64,000 nt of DNA from an uncultured Bacteroidales bacterium. Lineage in GTDB: Bacteria > Bacteroidota > Bacteroidia > Bacteroidales > Muribaculaceae. The notes beneath the pieces were generated by a model. That model searched no databases and was not told the origin of the DNA. It saw nothing but the letters and a program-made list of their open reading frames with translations. A program made the translations under genes and the position numbers. Every line of letters begins with the position of its first letter. Positions within the stretch are counted from its first letter, which is position 1. The stretch lies in assembly GCA_902776955.1 (NCBI GenBank), contig CACYSG010000002.1, positions 38,736 through 102,735 of the forward strand. Direction: 5' to 3'. Of the stretch, positions 52,379 to 61,280 are shown piece by piece.

Positions 52379-53173
52379 CTATACCGAGACTGCGCCTTTG
52401 ATGGCGGGCCAGGGGTCGTAGCCTTCAAGCGTGAAGTCCTCGTATTTGTAGTCGTCGATGCTTTTTACTGCGGGATTGAGTACCATGCGCGGCAGGGGGC
52501 GCGGCTCGCGTGAGAGTTGCTCCTTGATCTGGTCAAAGTGGTTGCGATAGATGTGCGCGTCACCGAAGGTGTGGATGAATTCGCCCGGCTCCAAGTCCGT
52601 CACGTGGGCGACCATCATCAGCAAGAGGGCATAGGACGCGATGTTAAAAGGCACGCCCAGGAACAGGTCGGCACTGCGCTGATACAGTTGCAGACTCAGT
52701 TTTCCCTGTGCCACATAGAACTGGAACAACGAGTGGCAGGGCGGCAGTTTCATCGTGGGCACTTCGGCCACATTCCATGCGCTCACCATGATGCGTCGGC
52801 TGTCGGGCGTGTTCTTTATCTGGTCGATGACCTGGGCAATCTGGTCGATGGTGCCGCCGTTGCCGTCGGGCCATGCGCGCCACTGACTGCCATAGACGGG
52901 TCCGAGGTCGCCGTTCTCGTCGGCCCACTCGTTCCAGATGCGCACGCCATGCTCCTGCAACCAGCGCACGTTGGTGTCGCCGCGCAGGAACCACAGCAGC
53001 TCGTAGATGATGGACTTGAGGTGCACCTTCTTGGTCGTCAACAGGGGAAAACCATCGGCCAGGTTGCAACGCAACTGGTAGCCAAACACGCTGCGCGTGC
53101 CTGTTCCCGTACGGTCCTCCTTGTCCACACCGTGCTCCATCACGTGGCGCACCAGATCAAGATATTGTTTCAT
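52379..53173 (-). CDS. thyA: Thymidylate synthase
   Basis: 264 residues, the standard length of ThyA. Arg-Thr-Gly-Thr-Gly-Thr phosphate loop near 20-25, catalytic Cys146 in [12 protein letters not shown], then [24 protein letters not shown] and [10 protein letters not shown]. It makes dTMP from dUMP using methylenetetrahydrofolate. The gene lies 30 bases after the DUF2752 stop and has no clear own promoter, so it may be read through from 54203. folA and lpxB follow. Confidence 0.98.
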   Translation of the reverse strand: MKQYLDLVRHVMEHGVDKEDRTGTGTRSVFGYQLRCNLADGFPLLTTKKVHLKSIIYELLWFLRGDTNVRWLQEHGVRIWNEWADENGDLGPVYGSQWRAWPDGNGGTIDQIAQVIDQIKNTPDSRRIMVSAWNVAEVPTMKLPPCHSLFQFYVAQGKLSLQLYQRSADLFLGVPFNIASYALLLMMVAHVTDLEPGEFIHTFGDAHIYRNHFDQIKEQLSREPRPLPRMVLNPAVKSIDDYKYEDFTLEGYDPWPAIKGAVSV

Positions 53174-53203
53174 GGGTTATCGTTTTTTTTTTATTGTCGG
53201 TTC

Positions 53204-53578
53204 TTACCAATTAAAGATATTGCGCAATAGCCACCAGAGCAGAGTCAAGGCCAAAAATAGCCAAATCAGCAACGGCGCGTTCAGGCGCATGTACAAGCGC
53301 GGGTTGCGGGTGCGCTGTGACTCGGCATAGAGGCAAAGCCCAATCCAGGAGATAGCAATCAGTAGCAGGGCGTTGTACTTGAAGGCTTCGACCAGGTCTC
53401 CATGCAGCAGGGCGTGAATGGCCCGCTGGCTGCCGCATCCGGGGCACTTGTAGCCCGTCAGCGACAGAAACGTGCACTGCGGGAACAGCGTTGACGACGA
53501 CGGGTCGAACGCATAGTAGATGAAGCACCCCACGATGATGGCCGCTAGGGCGAGGATGATGACCAGCGTGCGACGCAT
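53204..53578 (-). CDS. DUF2752 membrane protein
   Basis: 124 residues. A first membrane span, then the family motif KCPGCGSQRAIHALLHGD (about 44-61), and two more hydrophobic segments. The C-x-x-C and following basic/His residues suggest metal or redox binding, but the function is unknown. It is ten bases from the GYF_2/CD225 gene, with which the family is often paired in Bacteroidetes (from memory, not checked). Confidence 0.85.
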   Translation of the reverse strand: MRRTLVIILALAAIIVGCFIYYAFDPSSSTLFPQCTFLSLTGYKCPGCGSQRAIHALLHGDLVEAFKYNALLLIAISWIGLCLYAESQRTRNPRLYMRLNAPLLIWLFLALTLLWWLLRNIFNW

Positions 53579-53588
53579 GGCACACTCA

Positions 53589-54176
53589 TCATTGCAGGCC
53601 CGAGGTCGCTAAGCTGCTGATCATCGAGACAAGCGGCATCGTCAGGATGCCCAGGATGATCGAAGCGATGCACCACCAAGCCCCGATCTCGCTGGCACGC
53701 TTGGCTCCCTCGATATCGCCCTCGTTGTACTTGTTAGTCACCTTGAGGGCATAGACGATGGCCACGACGCCGGCGGGCAGACAGCACAGCACCGTCGTGA
53801 TGATGGCCCAGGCCAGGTTGGTCGGCGGGCACGGCTCGCCAGCAACAGGTTGCCGATAGGGTTGACTAGGCTGCTGATAGGGCTGGCTGGGTTGCTGATA
53901 GGGTTGGCCCTGTATAGCCTCGCCAGGCTCGGCTGCGGCAGGAGGTGTGGGTTGGCTGGCATCGGCTGTAGAAATATTTTCTACAGGCTGGGGCTCTACA
54001 GGCGTTCCCACGGGAATATCATACAAGCCCTGCAACTCGGGCAACTGGGTGATTTTAACCCAATCGGTAAGCCCCTCGTGCCACACATAGGCCGATGACG
54101 TGAGGCCCATTTCCTTGAGTCCGTCCAGGTCCATCGGTCCCGATTGCACTCCATTATGATTAATCCAATATTGCAT
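53589..54176 (-). CDS. GYF_2 and CD225 (dispanin) domain membrane protein
   Basis: 195 residues. N-terminal GYF_2 domain (YWINHNGVQSGPMDLDGLKEM, VWHEGLTDWVKI, about 3-50), a Pro/Gln-rich linker with three QPYQQPS/QPYRQP repeats (about 92-112), then the two-helix CD225 region (PPTNLAWAIITTVLCCLPAGVVAIVYALKV with the double Cys, then a second helix). CD225 is related to interferon-induced transmembrane proteins and may curve membranes; its bacterial role is unknown. It heads a run of genes down to lpxB. Confidence 0.9.
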   Translation of the reverse strand: MQYWINHNGVQSGPMDLDGLKEMGLTSSAYVWHEGLTDWVKITQLPELQGLYDIPVGTPVEPQPVENISTADASQPTPPAAAEPGEAIQGQPYQQPSQPYQQPSQPYRQPVAGEPCPPTNLAWAIITTVLCCLPAGVVAIVYALKVTNKYNEGDIEGAKRASEIGAWWCIASIILGILTMPLVSMISSLATSGLQ

Positions 54177-54202
54177 AATCTATAGATTTTTAATCGTTTG
54201 TC

Positions 54203-54211
54203 GCAAAGGTA
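54203..54211 (-). promoter_or_regulatory. Promoter of the CD225-DUF2752 (perhaps thyA) operon
   Basis: Minus strand TACCTTTGC about 26 bases before the ATG. The -33 is poor. Confidence 0.7.
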
Positions 54212-54245
54212 ATAATAAATTTGGGATAATACGCTATCAAGGGCA

Positions 54246-55091
54246 TTAAAAGTCGCTGAAGAACCTCGGACGGATGAGCAGACCGATGCGCAGGCGCGAG
54301 TGATACTGCTTGTAATCCATCATGCACTCGCCGTAGCCGTTATAGTACTGCAGCATGATGAACTGGTTGGAATTGTGGTTGATGCGGTAGCCCAACTGCA
54401 CGATAGTGTTGAAGTTAAGGGGATTCCAACCCTTGCGTTTAACCAGTGTCATGTCTAGCACCCACTTGCTGTCGTTGCTGATGGCCTGGAAGCCGGCCTG
54501 GTAGATGCCGCTGTAATCAAGGATGTCCTTGTTGTACTTGCCGTCAACGATGGGAATCCAATATTTGGCGTGCGCCATGAGATTGGGCGAGATGTAAGCC
54601 TCGCCGGCAATGGATATCTTGTTCCAGCTGCGTGACTGGATGCCGTCCTTGCCGTTAGACTCGTGTTCGATCATCAGCGTGGCCTTGCCCACCAGCTTGT
54701 TCTTCATGATGATGAACTTCGACAGACCGATACCCGGGTTGAAGTTCAGGTCATGAAACGGCAACGAGTTCCTGAAGACGTGCCAAATGGCCTTCTGGCT
54801 ATAAAACAGGTACAGATAGGTGTGGAACGGGAGCACACTCTTGGTGAGACGCTGCTGGAAACTGATCTGGAACTTCACGTCGCTGTTGTAGGCGTCGGGC
54901 GTGCCGCCCAGCACGGTGCCGCCCACGAAGTAGGTGTCCTTGTAGAGACTGAAGTAAGGACGGCTGTCCAATTCGGCACGGATACTGTCGGCAATCTGTT
55001 TGTCGGACTTTTCGAAATTAACGATTTGGCCAGTGGCGGGGAGAATCATCCCAACCAGTAAAGTGAGTAAAATGAGAATGCGGTGTGTCAT
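54246..55091 (-). CDS. pldA: Outer membrane phospholipase A
   Basis: 281 residues with signal peptide. The catalytic His143 and Ser145 are in IEHESNGKDG, followed by SRSWNK, the exact pattern of OmpPLA; further barrel strands (YFSLYKDTYFVGG, HTYLYLFYSQKAIWHVF, YGYRINHNSNQFIMLQYYNG-like region) fill the rest. The enzyme hydrolyses misplaced phospholipids in the outer leaflet, as a dimer with calcium. No strong promoter visible. Confidence 0.94.
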   Translation of the reverse strand: MTHRILILLTLLVGMILPATGQIVNFEKSDKQIADSIRAELDSRPYFSLYKDTYFVGGTVLGGTPDAYNSDVKFQISFQQRLTKSVLPFHTYLYLFYSQKAIWHVFRNSLPFHDLNFNPGIGLSKFIIMKNKLVGKATLMIEHESNGKDGIQSRSWNKISIAGEAYISPNLMAHAKYWIPIVDGKYNKDILDYSGIYQAGFQAISNDSKWVLDMTLVKRKGWNPLNFNTIVQLGYRINHNSNQFIMLQYYNGYGECMMDYKQYHSRLRIGLLIRPRFFSDF

Positions 55092-55255
55092 AATTATAAT
55101 GAAGTTTTTAAAATCTTATAAAAGTAGTCAATGTAAGTGCTAGTAGAGTGGAATAAGCGACCAAGTCCCGTTTTTTGTCTAGTCGGCATTATATCCGAGA
55201 AAAACGGTTCCTGAGTGTAAAAGCGGCATCAGCCATCCATGCAAAGCCATGAACA

Positions 55256-55960
55256 TCAGCCAATCAGCCACATGATGATGAACCACAGCGGCGGTATGGC
55301 AAGGGCGGGCAGCATGTTGAGCACATGGCAGTCCTTGATGCGCAGCAGCGACAAGCCCGAGCCGGTGATGAGCAGTCCGCCCACGATGAGCAGTTCGGCC
55401 ATCAACGCCTCGCTGACAGCCGTGCTCGATAGTAATGCCACGCAGTAGAACATGCCCTGCCACAGGAATAACACCGGCGCTGCCAGCAGCATGCCGATGC
55501 CGTAGGTCGAGCCGAAGATGGTGGCCGTGACCAGGTCGAGCGTGGCGTTGGTGAACAGGAAGGTGTGGTCACCTTCCAGGGCACTGATGACGGGACCCAG
55601 CATCGACAGCGGGCCGATGCAATAGACCAGCGTGGCTGTCGCGAGTCCGTCGGCCAGGCGGGTGCCGGAGCGTCCCTCGGCCCCTTTCTTGCTGCGGCGC
55701 TCCACCAGACGGTGGAACCGCCCGTCGATGTCAAGCGCCACGCCCGCGACGCTGCCGATGGCCATCGCGGCGATAAAGAGCACAGGATACTGGCTCTTGG
55801 GCAGGTTGGTGACCACGGCATTCAGACCGATGGCAAAACACGCCAGGCCCAGCGCGTCGTAGAGTACATTCTTGTATTTCTCCTTGATGCCCTTGTGCAA
55901 GGCAACGCCGATAAGCGTTCCCACGACAATGGTACAAGTGTTGACAATCGTTCCGATCAT
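55256..55960 (-). CDS. DUF554 family membrane protein
   Basis: 234 residues from the ATG at 55960 (MIGTIVNTCTIVVGTLIGV); the in-frame GTG at 55984 lies inside the promoter box and can be ruled out. About seven hydrophobic segments with GTIVNTxxIVVGxxIG at the start, LVYCIGPLSMLGPVISALEGDHTFLFTNATLDL and ITGSGLSLL at the end, as in DUF554 (YdfK-like) proteins. Function is unknown; transport is suspected. Divergent from the GH89 gene. Confidence 0.86.
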   Translation of the reverse strand: MIGTIVNTCTIVVGTLIGVALHKGIKEKYKNVLYDALGLACFAIGLNAVVTNLPKSQYPVLFIAAMAIGSVAGVALDIDGRFHRLVERRSKKGAEGRSGTRLADGLATATLVYCIGPLSMLGPVISALEGDHTFLFTNATLDLVTATIFGSTYGIGMLLAAPVLFLWQGMFYCVALLSSTAVSEALMAELLIVGGLLITGSGLSLLRIKDCHVLNMLPALAIPPLWFIIMWLIG

Positions 55961-55982
55961 AATCTCTTTCTCATTTTGAGCC

Positions 55983-55991
55983 ACAAAATTA
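55983..55991 (-). promoter_or_regulatory. Promoter of the DUF554 gene
   Basis: Minus strand TAATTTTGT, 22 bases before the ATG; it decides the start codon. Confidence 0.65.
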
Positions 55992-56033
55992 ATAAAAAAC
56001 GAGCATCTGACACTTCCTGTAAATATTTATCGT

Positions 56034-56042
56034 TAAATTTGC
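56034..56042 (+). promoter_or_regulatory. Promoter of the GH89 gene
   Basis: TAAATTTGC, leader about 40 bases. Confidence 0.65.
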
Positions 56043-56083
56043 GTTTTCAACCTATTGACATTTGCAATTAAGATTCACGGATT

Positions 56084-58270
56084 ATGGCAAGGATATTCAT
56101 GATATGGGCTGCAGTGCTGCTGATGGCCCTGGAAGTAAGCGCCACGACAAACGACGACGTGCAGCAAGCCGAGGCACTGACAGCGCGCCTCGCCGCGCCG
56201 CTGACGGCCAAAGTGGAGTTCCGGAAGATTGACCCCGACGGTGGCAAGGACGTTTTTACCCTCGAGAGCAGGGGCGGCAAGGTCATCATCGGCGGCAACA
56301 ACGCGGGTTCTATGGCCGTGGGCCTGAACCGCTACCTGAACCGTTACTGCAAGGTGACAGTATCGTGGTATGCCGATGTGCCCGTGAAACTGCCCAAGGC
56401 CCTGCCCGACGTGCCCTCGCCCGAACGGGTGACAGCCCGCGTGCCGCAACGCTTTTTCCTGAATTACTGTACCTGGGGCTATACGATGCCCTTCTGGGAC
56501 TGGAAACGATGGGAGCGCTTCATCGACTGGATGGCGTTGAACGGCGTGAACCTGCCCCTGGCCATCACGGGCCAGGAGGCCGTGTGGTATAACGTGTGGA
56601 CCAGTTTGGGCATGACTGGCAGGCAGGTGCGCGAGTATTTCACGGGCCCCACCTATCTGCCGTGGCATCGTATGGCCAACATCGACGGGTGGTGCGGACC
56701 CTTGCCCAAGGAGTGGCTCGACGGACAGCAGGCGCTGCAGCAGCGCATCGTGGAGCGTGAACGGGCCTTGAACATGCGTCCCGTCTTGCCCGCCTTTGCG
56801 GGCCATGTGCCCGGCAAGTTGCGCGACCTGTTCCCTGACGCCGACATTCAGGCATTGGGAGCGTGGGCCGGCTTTGACGAGAAATACCGCACCTATTTCC
56901 TCAACAGCGAGGACCCCTTATATGCCCGTATCCAGCGCATGTTCCTGGAGGAGCAAACGCGCCTGTTCGGCACCGACCACATCTACGGCATCGACCCGTT
57001 CAACGAGGTGGACCCGCCCAGCTTTGAGCCCGAATACCTGAACAAGGTGTCGCGCCATATCTATGAGAGCCTGACTGCCGTGGACCCTGATGCCGAGTGG
57101 CTGCAGATGGCCTGGTTCCTCTACTACCAGCGCGAGGACTACACGCCCGAGCGTACCCGTGCCATGCTCACCGGTGTGCCTCAAGGCAAGATGACGATGC
57201 TCGACTACTATTGCGAGTACAAAGAGATGTGGCGCGAGCATGACGGTTTCTACGGGCAGCCGTTCATTTGGTGCTACCTGGGGAACTTCGGTGGCAATAC
57301 CAACGTTCAGGGCCGTGTCAAGGAGGCCGGTGAGCGCATCGAGCGGGCCCTGCAGCAGTGTGGCGACAACCTCGTGGGCATCGGCTCGACCCTCGAGGGC
57401 CTGGATGTGCAGCAGTTCCCCTATGAATACATCCTAGAGAAAGCCTGGAACTTCGGCAAGAGCGATGAGCAGGTCATCAACGAGTTGGCCGACCGTCATG
57501 CGGGCAGCGAATGCCAGCCCGTGCGTGAAGCGTGGAAACTGCTCTACGACAGCGTGCTGGACATCACGCCCGGCAACTTTGCCGCCCCGCTGCCGTGTTC
57601 TTATCCCACCCTGGGCAAGGAAGGCCGCACCATCAAGTACAGCCCCAGTGACCTGCTCGCCGTATGGGACCTGTTGCTCCAGCAGGACAAGGTCACGACC
57701 GACGCCATGACCATCGACCTCATCTGGATTGGCCGCCAACTGCTGGGCGACTTGTTCCTTGTCGAGAAACAGAAGTTTGACGAGGCCTTCAAGCAAAGGG
57801 ACAAGAGCGTGTTTTACGCTCAGAGTGACCTGTTGTTTGAACTCTTGTCCGACCTCGACAACATCAACAGCCATCATCCTCACGCCACCCTCGAGCAGTG
57901 GCTGCAGGAGGCGCGCGACCTGGGCGAAACCCCCAGGGTCAAGGATTATTACGAGATGAATGCCCGTCGCCTTATCACGACCTGGGGCGGAAGCCTTAAC
58001 GACTACGCTTGCCGCAATTGGAACGGCTTGATGTGGGACTATTATGCCAAACGCTGGGAAACCTACATCCGCATACTCACCGTCGGAATCATTTCCGGTC
58101 AGGAACCTGACATCGCCCAGATACGCTCCACGATCGACAAATTCCAGGAAAAATGGGTCACCTCGACCGAAGAGGTCGTCAGCAGCGCCAGCGACGAGGA
58201 TGTCCTTACCCACTGCCGCCGCCTGCGTGACAAGTACCGCGAGCAACTCGATAACTGGTTGTCAAAATAA
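56084..58270 (+). CDS. Alpha-N-acetylglucosaminidase (GH89, NAGLU-like)
   Basis: 728 residues with signal peptide (about 21 residues). NAGLU N-domain (VIIGGNNAGSMAVGLNRYL), TIM barrel (FFLNYCTWGYTMPFWDWKRWERFIDWMALNGVNLPLAITGQEAVW), probable acid/base Glu308 in FNEVDPPS and nucleophile Glu438 in STLEGLD, C-terminal helical domain (WGGSLNDYACRNWNGLMWDYYAKRW). The enzyme removes terminal alpha-linked GlcNAc, as found on gastric-type mucin and heparan sulfate, so the bacterium can likely use host glycans (inference). It stands alone, with promoter and terminator. Confidence 0.95.
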   Translation: MARIFMIWAAVLLMALEVSATTNDDVQQAEALTARLAAPLTAKVEFRKIDPDGGKDVFTLESRGGKVIIGGNNAGSMAVGLNRYLNRYCKVTVSWYADVPVKLPKALPDVPSPERVTARVPQRFFLNYCTWGYTMPFWDWKRWERFIDWMALNGVNLPLAITGQEAVWYNVWTSLGMTGRQVREYFTGPTYLPWHRMANIDGWCGPLPKEWLDGQQALQQRIVERERALNMRPVLPAFAGHVPGKLRDLFPDADIQALGAWAGFDEKYRTYFLNSEDPLYARIQRMFLEEQTRLFGTDHIYGIDPFNEVDPPSFEPEYLNKVSRHIYESLTAVDPDAEWLQMAWFLYYQREDYTPERTRAMLTGVPQGKMTMLDYYCEYKEMWREHDGFYGQPFIWCYLGNFGGNTNVQGRVKEAGERIERALQQCGDNLVGIGSTLEGLDVQQFPYEYILEKAWNFGKSDEQVINELADRHAGSECQPVREAWKLLYDSVLDITPGNFAAPLPCSYPTLGKEGRTIKYSPSDLLAVWDLLLQQDKVTTDAMTIDLIWIGRQLLGDLFLVEKQKFDEAFKQRDKSVFYAQSDLLFELLSDLDNINSHHPHATLEQWLQEARDLGETPRVKDYYEMNARRLITTWGGSLNDYACRNWNGLMWDYYAKRWETYIRILTVGIISGQEPDIAQIRSTIDKFQEKWVTSTEEVVSSASDEDVLTHCRRLRDKYREQLDNWLSK

Positions 58271-58286
58271 GTATCATCATAAAAAT

Positions 58287-58307
58287 AGCGGCGATTGCCG
58301 CTTTTTT
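58287..58307 (+). terminator. Terminator after the GH89 gene
   Basis: GCGGC-GATT-GCCGC stem followed by six T residues, directly before the promoter of the next gene. Confidence 0.8.
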
Positions 58308-58309
58308 AT

Positions 58310-58318
58310 TAATTTTGC
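58310..58318 (+). promoter_or_regulatory. Promoter of the LOG protein gene, leaderless
   Basis: TAATTTTGC ending four bases before the ATG at 58323, so the mRNA would start at or within about two bases of the ATG. Confidence 0.7.
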
Positions 58319-58322
58319 GGTC

Positions 58323-58907
58323 ATGAAACGAGAGAAGAAAGGAAACATCTGTGTATTTTGCGCTTCAAGTGCCCACATCGACAAGTCTTACGTTGACGCG
58401 GCACATGAGTTGGGTAGGCTGTTGGCCGAGGGTGGCTGGCGTTGTGTGAACGGTGGAGGAGCCTCTGGCCTGATGGGCGCTGTGAACGACGGCGTGCTCG
58501 ATGCCGGCGGCGAGGTGACCGGCGTTATCCCCAAATTCATGATGGATAACGGCTGGGAGCATGACCGCATCGAGGATTTCATTATCACCGCCGACATGCA
58601 TCAGCGCAAACTCACCATGAGCGAAATCTCGGATGCCATCATCGCCTTGCCAGGTGGTATGGGAACCCTCGAGGAGTTGCTCGAGGCGTTGACCTGGCGT
58701 CAACTGGAAATTGTCGAGGCCACGCCCATCATTATCCTGAACACCAATGGCTACTATGACTTGTTGCTCCAGCTCCTGGACCGTGCGATACAGGAAGGTT
58801 TCATGAAACCCTCGCACAACCGGTTGTGGCGCGTTGTTTCCACTCCCCGCGAGGCTATCGCCATGCTTGATGACATCCACCCTGTGACATTTGAATCCAA
58901 GAACTGA
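58323..58907 (+). CDS. LOG family protein (nucleotide 5'-monophosphate phosphoribohydrolase-like)
   Basis: 194 residues from the ATG at 58323; an open frame reaches upstream to 58044 but is inside the GH89 gene. CVNGGGASGLMGA (42-53) and PGGMGTLEE (110-118) are the LOG signatures. Family members release a base from a nucleoside monophosphate; in plants and some bacteria this activates cytokinins, in most bacteria the role is unclear. Followed by the DUF4271 gene ten bases later. Confidence 0.93.
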   Translation: MKREKKGNICVFCASSAHIDKSYVDAAHELGRLLAEGGWRCVNGGGASGLMGAVNDGVLDAGGEVTGVIPKFMMDNGWEHDRIEDFIITADMHQRKLTMSEISDAIIALPGGMGTLEELLEALTWRQLEIVEATPIIILNTNGYYDLLLQLLDRAIQEGFMKPSHNRLWRVVSTPREAIAMLDDIHPVTFESKN

Positions 58908-58917
58908 TTCTCTTGCC

Positions 58918-59769
58918 ATGCCCGCCCTTGCCGCCCATCCCGCCGATACTGTGCCTGCTGCCGAGGAGGTTGAGTCCTACTATGCACCGCAGTATACCGA
59001 TGGCTTTCCCGCAACCGAGCCAGGGGACACCGTGCTGGGCTGCATCAACGGGTTGCCCGTGATGGAAGTCCCCGATGCGGGCCCCGCGCGCCCCTTTGAC
59101 CGCTCGCCGTTGCACGACACTCCCTCGATGGCGCTGCTGATTGCCGGGTTGCTGGCGGTGGCGCTCAGTTACCACTCGGGCTACAAGTATATTGAGAATT
59201 TCTTCCATTACATGTTCTCGACACGTCGTCGCGAGAACCTGTTCGAGGACCACACCGTCAACGAGACAAGCATCCTGGCGGCCCTTATCGCCAACACGTG
59301 CATCGTCGAGGGATTTATCGTCTATATGGCCGTGAGGCTGTTGTTCCCTGACCTGTCCACTACCCTGCAGCAGAGCGTGTTCCCGCACATCGCCGGCTAT
59401 TGTGGGATAGCCGTCGGTTATTACGCCGTTCAATGGTTAGTCTACAAGGTGTTGGGTTACACCTTCAGCGACAAGGAGGGGACCCGGTTGTGGCTTGACG
59501 GCTTCAAGGCCTCGCAGGCTTTTCTGGGCCTGTTGCTGTTGCCCGTGCTCATCTTGCTCATGTTATATCCCACAAGTGGCAAAATGCTATTGGCCGTTGC
59601 GGCTTTGTTTTATGTGCTGGCTAGGCTCATATTCATATTCAAGGGATTTAGAATTTTTTATGGCAATTTGTCATCAATTCTGTATTTTATTTTGTACCTT
59701 TGCGCCGTCGAAATCGTTCCCTTAGCCCTTGTGGCTAACGTAACGCATTGGATTAGTGGTATTTTATAG
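58918..59769 (+). CDS. DUF4271 membrane protein
   Basis: 283 residues from the ATG at 58918; a TTG start at 58891 lies within the previous gene and is less likely. An N-terminal soluble stretch (about 65 residues) is followed by seven or so hydrophobic segments. The C-terminal pattern FKGFRIFYGNLSSILYFILYLCAVEIVPLAL is typical of DUF4271, found in Bacteroidetes next to hemD, as here. Function unknown. The promoter for hemD lies inside its coding end. Confidence 0.88.
   Translation: MPALAAHPADTVPAAEEVESYYAPQYTDGFPATEPGDTVLGCINGLPVMEVPDAGPARPFDRSPLHDTPSMALLIAGLLAVALSYHSGYKYIENFFHYMFSTRRRENLFEDHTVNETSILAALIANTCIVEGFIVYMAVRLLFPDLSTTLQQSVFPHIAGYCGIAVGYYAVQWLVYKVLGYTFSDKEGTRLWLDGFKASQAFLGLLLLPVLILLMLYPTSGKMLLAVAALFYVLARLIFIFKGFRIFYGNLSSILYFILYLCAVEIVPLALVANVTHWISGIL
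59695..59703 (+). promoter_or_regulatory. Probable promoter of hemD inside the DUF4271 gene
   Basis: TACCTTTGC within the last codons of the DUF4271 gene, about 80 bases before the hemD ATG. It may be internal to the operon. Confidence 0.55.
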
Positions 59770-59782
59770 CATTTTTTACTAA

Positions 59783-60781
59783 ATGAGCATTAAGAAGATT
59801 CTGGTTTCACAACCAAGACCGACGTCAGAGAAATCTCCTTATTTTGACCTGGAGAAAAAATACGGTGTAGAGATTGTTTTCAGGCCTTTTATCAAAGTTG
59901 AAGGTTTAACTTCCAAGGAATTCAGGCAGTCCAAGATTAACGTGCCTGATTATAGTGCCATCATCTTGACTGCACGCACGGCCATCGACCATTTTTTCCG
60001 CTTGTGTAAGGAATTGCGCTACAATGTCCCCGACACGTTGAAGTACTTCTGTGTCAGCGAGACCATTGCGCACTATCTGCAAAAGTATGTCATCTACCGC
60101 AAGCGCAAGATTTTCTATAGCGAGACCGGACGCATGGAGGATCTGATTCCCATCATTGCCAAGCACAACAAGGAAACCTATCTGATGCCCGTCAGCGATG
60201 TGCATAACGACAAGGCTGTTGTCCTGGACAATAACAAGGTGAAGTATGTCAAGGCCGTCATGTACCGCACCGTGAGCAACGACTTCAAGCCGGGCGAACC
60301 GTTTGACTACGATATGTTGGCTTTCTTCAGCCCCGCCGGCATCAAGTCCTATACCACCAATTTCCCCGACTATGCCGACCGCAATGTGGTTATCGCCGCT
60401 ATGGGACAAACGACCCTGGAGGCCGCCGACAAGGCTGGCTTGAAGGTGGATGTCACCATCACTCCCAAGACCCCGTCGATGGCCAGCGCTATTGAGCAGT
60501 ACCTCAAGCAGGCTAAGGTCGAGGAGGAGAAAGAGGAGCGCAGGGCTGCCCGAGAGGCCGCCAAGAAGGAGCCCAAGAAGGCTGCCGCTCCCGCCAGCAA
60601 GGTAGAGGCCGATAACGAGGGTGATGCTGCCGCCAAGCGTTCGGCTGCCGCCAAGAAGGCTGCTGCAACCCGCAAGGCTAAAGCCGAGGCCGAGGCCGCC
60701 GCTGCCGCCAAGCGTTCGGCTGCCGCCAAGAAGGCCGCCGCGACCCGCAAGGCAAAGGCCGAAGCCGCTGCAAAGAAGTAA
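59783..60781 (+). CDS. hemD: Uroporphyrinogen-III synthase with histone H1-like tail
   Basis: 332 residues. The first about 245 residues are the HemD fold (VSQPRP, AIILTARTAIDHFF, FCVSETIAHYLQ, LMPVSDVHNDKA, LAFFSPAGIKSY, IAAMGQTT). The remaining about 87 residues are an Ala/Lys/Arg-rich tail with two exact copies of a 22-residue block (282-303 and 308-329; AAAKRSAAAKKAAATRKAKA), resembling histone H1 or bacterial H1-like proteins. Tetrapyrrole synthesis is the core role; the tail's purpose is unknown. It lies 13 bases after the DUF4271 gene. Confidence 0.88.
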   Translation: MSIKKILVSQPRPTSEKSPYFDLEKKYGVEIVFRPFIKVEGLTSKEFRQSKINVPDYSAIILTARTAIDHFFRLCKELRYNVPDTLKYFCVSETIAHYLQKYVIYRKRKIFYSETGRMEDLIPIIAKHNKETYLMPVSDVHNDKAVVLDNNKVKYVKAVMYRTVSNDFKPGEPFDYDMLAFFSPAGIKSYTTNFPDYADRNVVIAAMGQTTLEAADKAGLKVDVTITPKTPSMASAIEQYLKQAKVEEEKEERRAAREAAKKEPKKAAAPASKVEADNEGDAAAKRSAAAKKAAATRKAKAEAEAAAAAKRSAAAKKAAATRKAKAEAAAKK

Positions 60782-60808
60782 TAAATCCTTTTATAGGGAC
60801 TTTTTTAC

Positions 60809-60838
60809 GGGGCATGACGTGTGCATGCCCCATTTTTT
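60809..60838 (+). terminator. Terminator after hemD
   Basis: GGGGCATG with CATGCCCC around a 7-base loop, followed by six T residues. Confidence 0.92.
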
Positions 60839-60841
60839 ATG

Positions 60842-60850
60842 TAATTTCGC
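60842..60850 (+). promoter_or_regulatory. Promoter of rnpA, near leaderless
   Basis: TAATTTCGC (one base off the consensus) ends seven bases before the rnpA ATG and starts three bases after the terminator T-run. Confidence 0.55.
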
Positions 60851-60857
60851 ATCCTGA

Positions 60858-61280
60858 ATGGATTACAAGTTAAATAAAGACGAGAAACTGTGCAGCCGTA
60901 CGGCTGTGAACCGGCTCTTTGGCGAGGGAAAGTCGTTGATGGCGTTCCCCCTGCGTGCCGCCTACAGGCTGCGTGAGCCCGGCGATCATCCCGTGCAGTT
61001 CCTCATCTCCATCCCCAAGAAACGCATCCGCAAGGCCGTGGGACGAGTGACCCTGAGGCGCCGCACGCGCGAAGCCTATCGCCTGAACCGTCGCGAACTG
61101 CTGGTGCCGACATTAGAACGGCAAGGGTGGGGGGTAGATATCGCCTTTGTTTATCTAGACAGTTCGCTGGCGCCCTTCAGCGTCATCAACGAGAAGATGG
61201 TGAGCCTGCTCACGCGCATCGCTCAGGCCGCCGAACATCAACCGCCCGTCAAGGAAGGCACCGACCATGAAAATGATTGA
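60858..61280 (+). CDS. rnpA: Ribonuclease P protein component
   Basis: 140 residues. [28 protein letters not shown] and [32 protein letters not shown] form the RnpA fold with its RNA-binding basic helix. It helps the RNase P RNA trim tRNA leaders. It overlaps yidD by 14 bases, as is usual for this conserved pair. The end is slightly longer than in most homologues. Confidence 0.94.
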   Translation: MDYKLNKDEKLCSRTAVNRLFGEGKSLMAFPLRAAYRLREPGDHPVQFLISIPKKRIRKAVGRVTLRRRTREAYRLNRRELLVPTLERQGWGVDIAFVYLDSSLAPFSVINEKMVSLLTRIAQAAEHQPPVKEGTDHEND

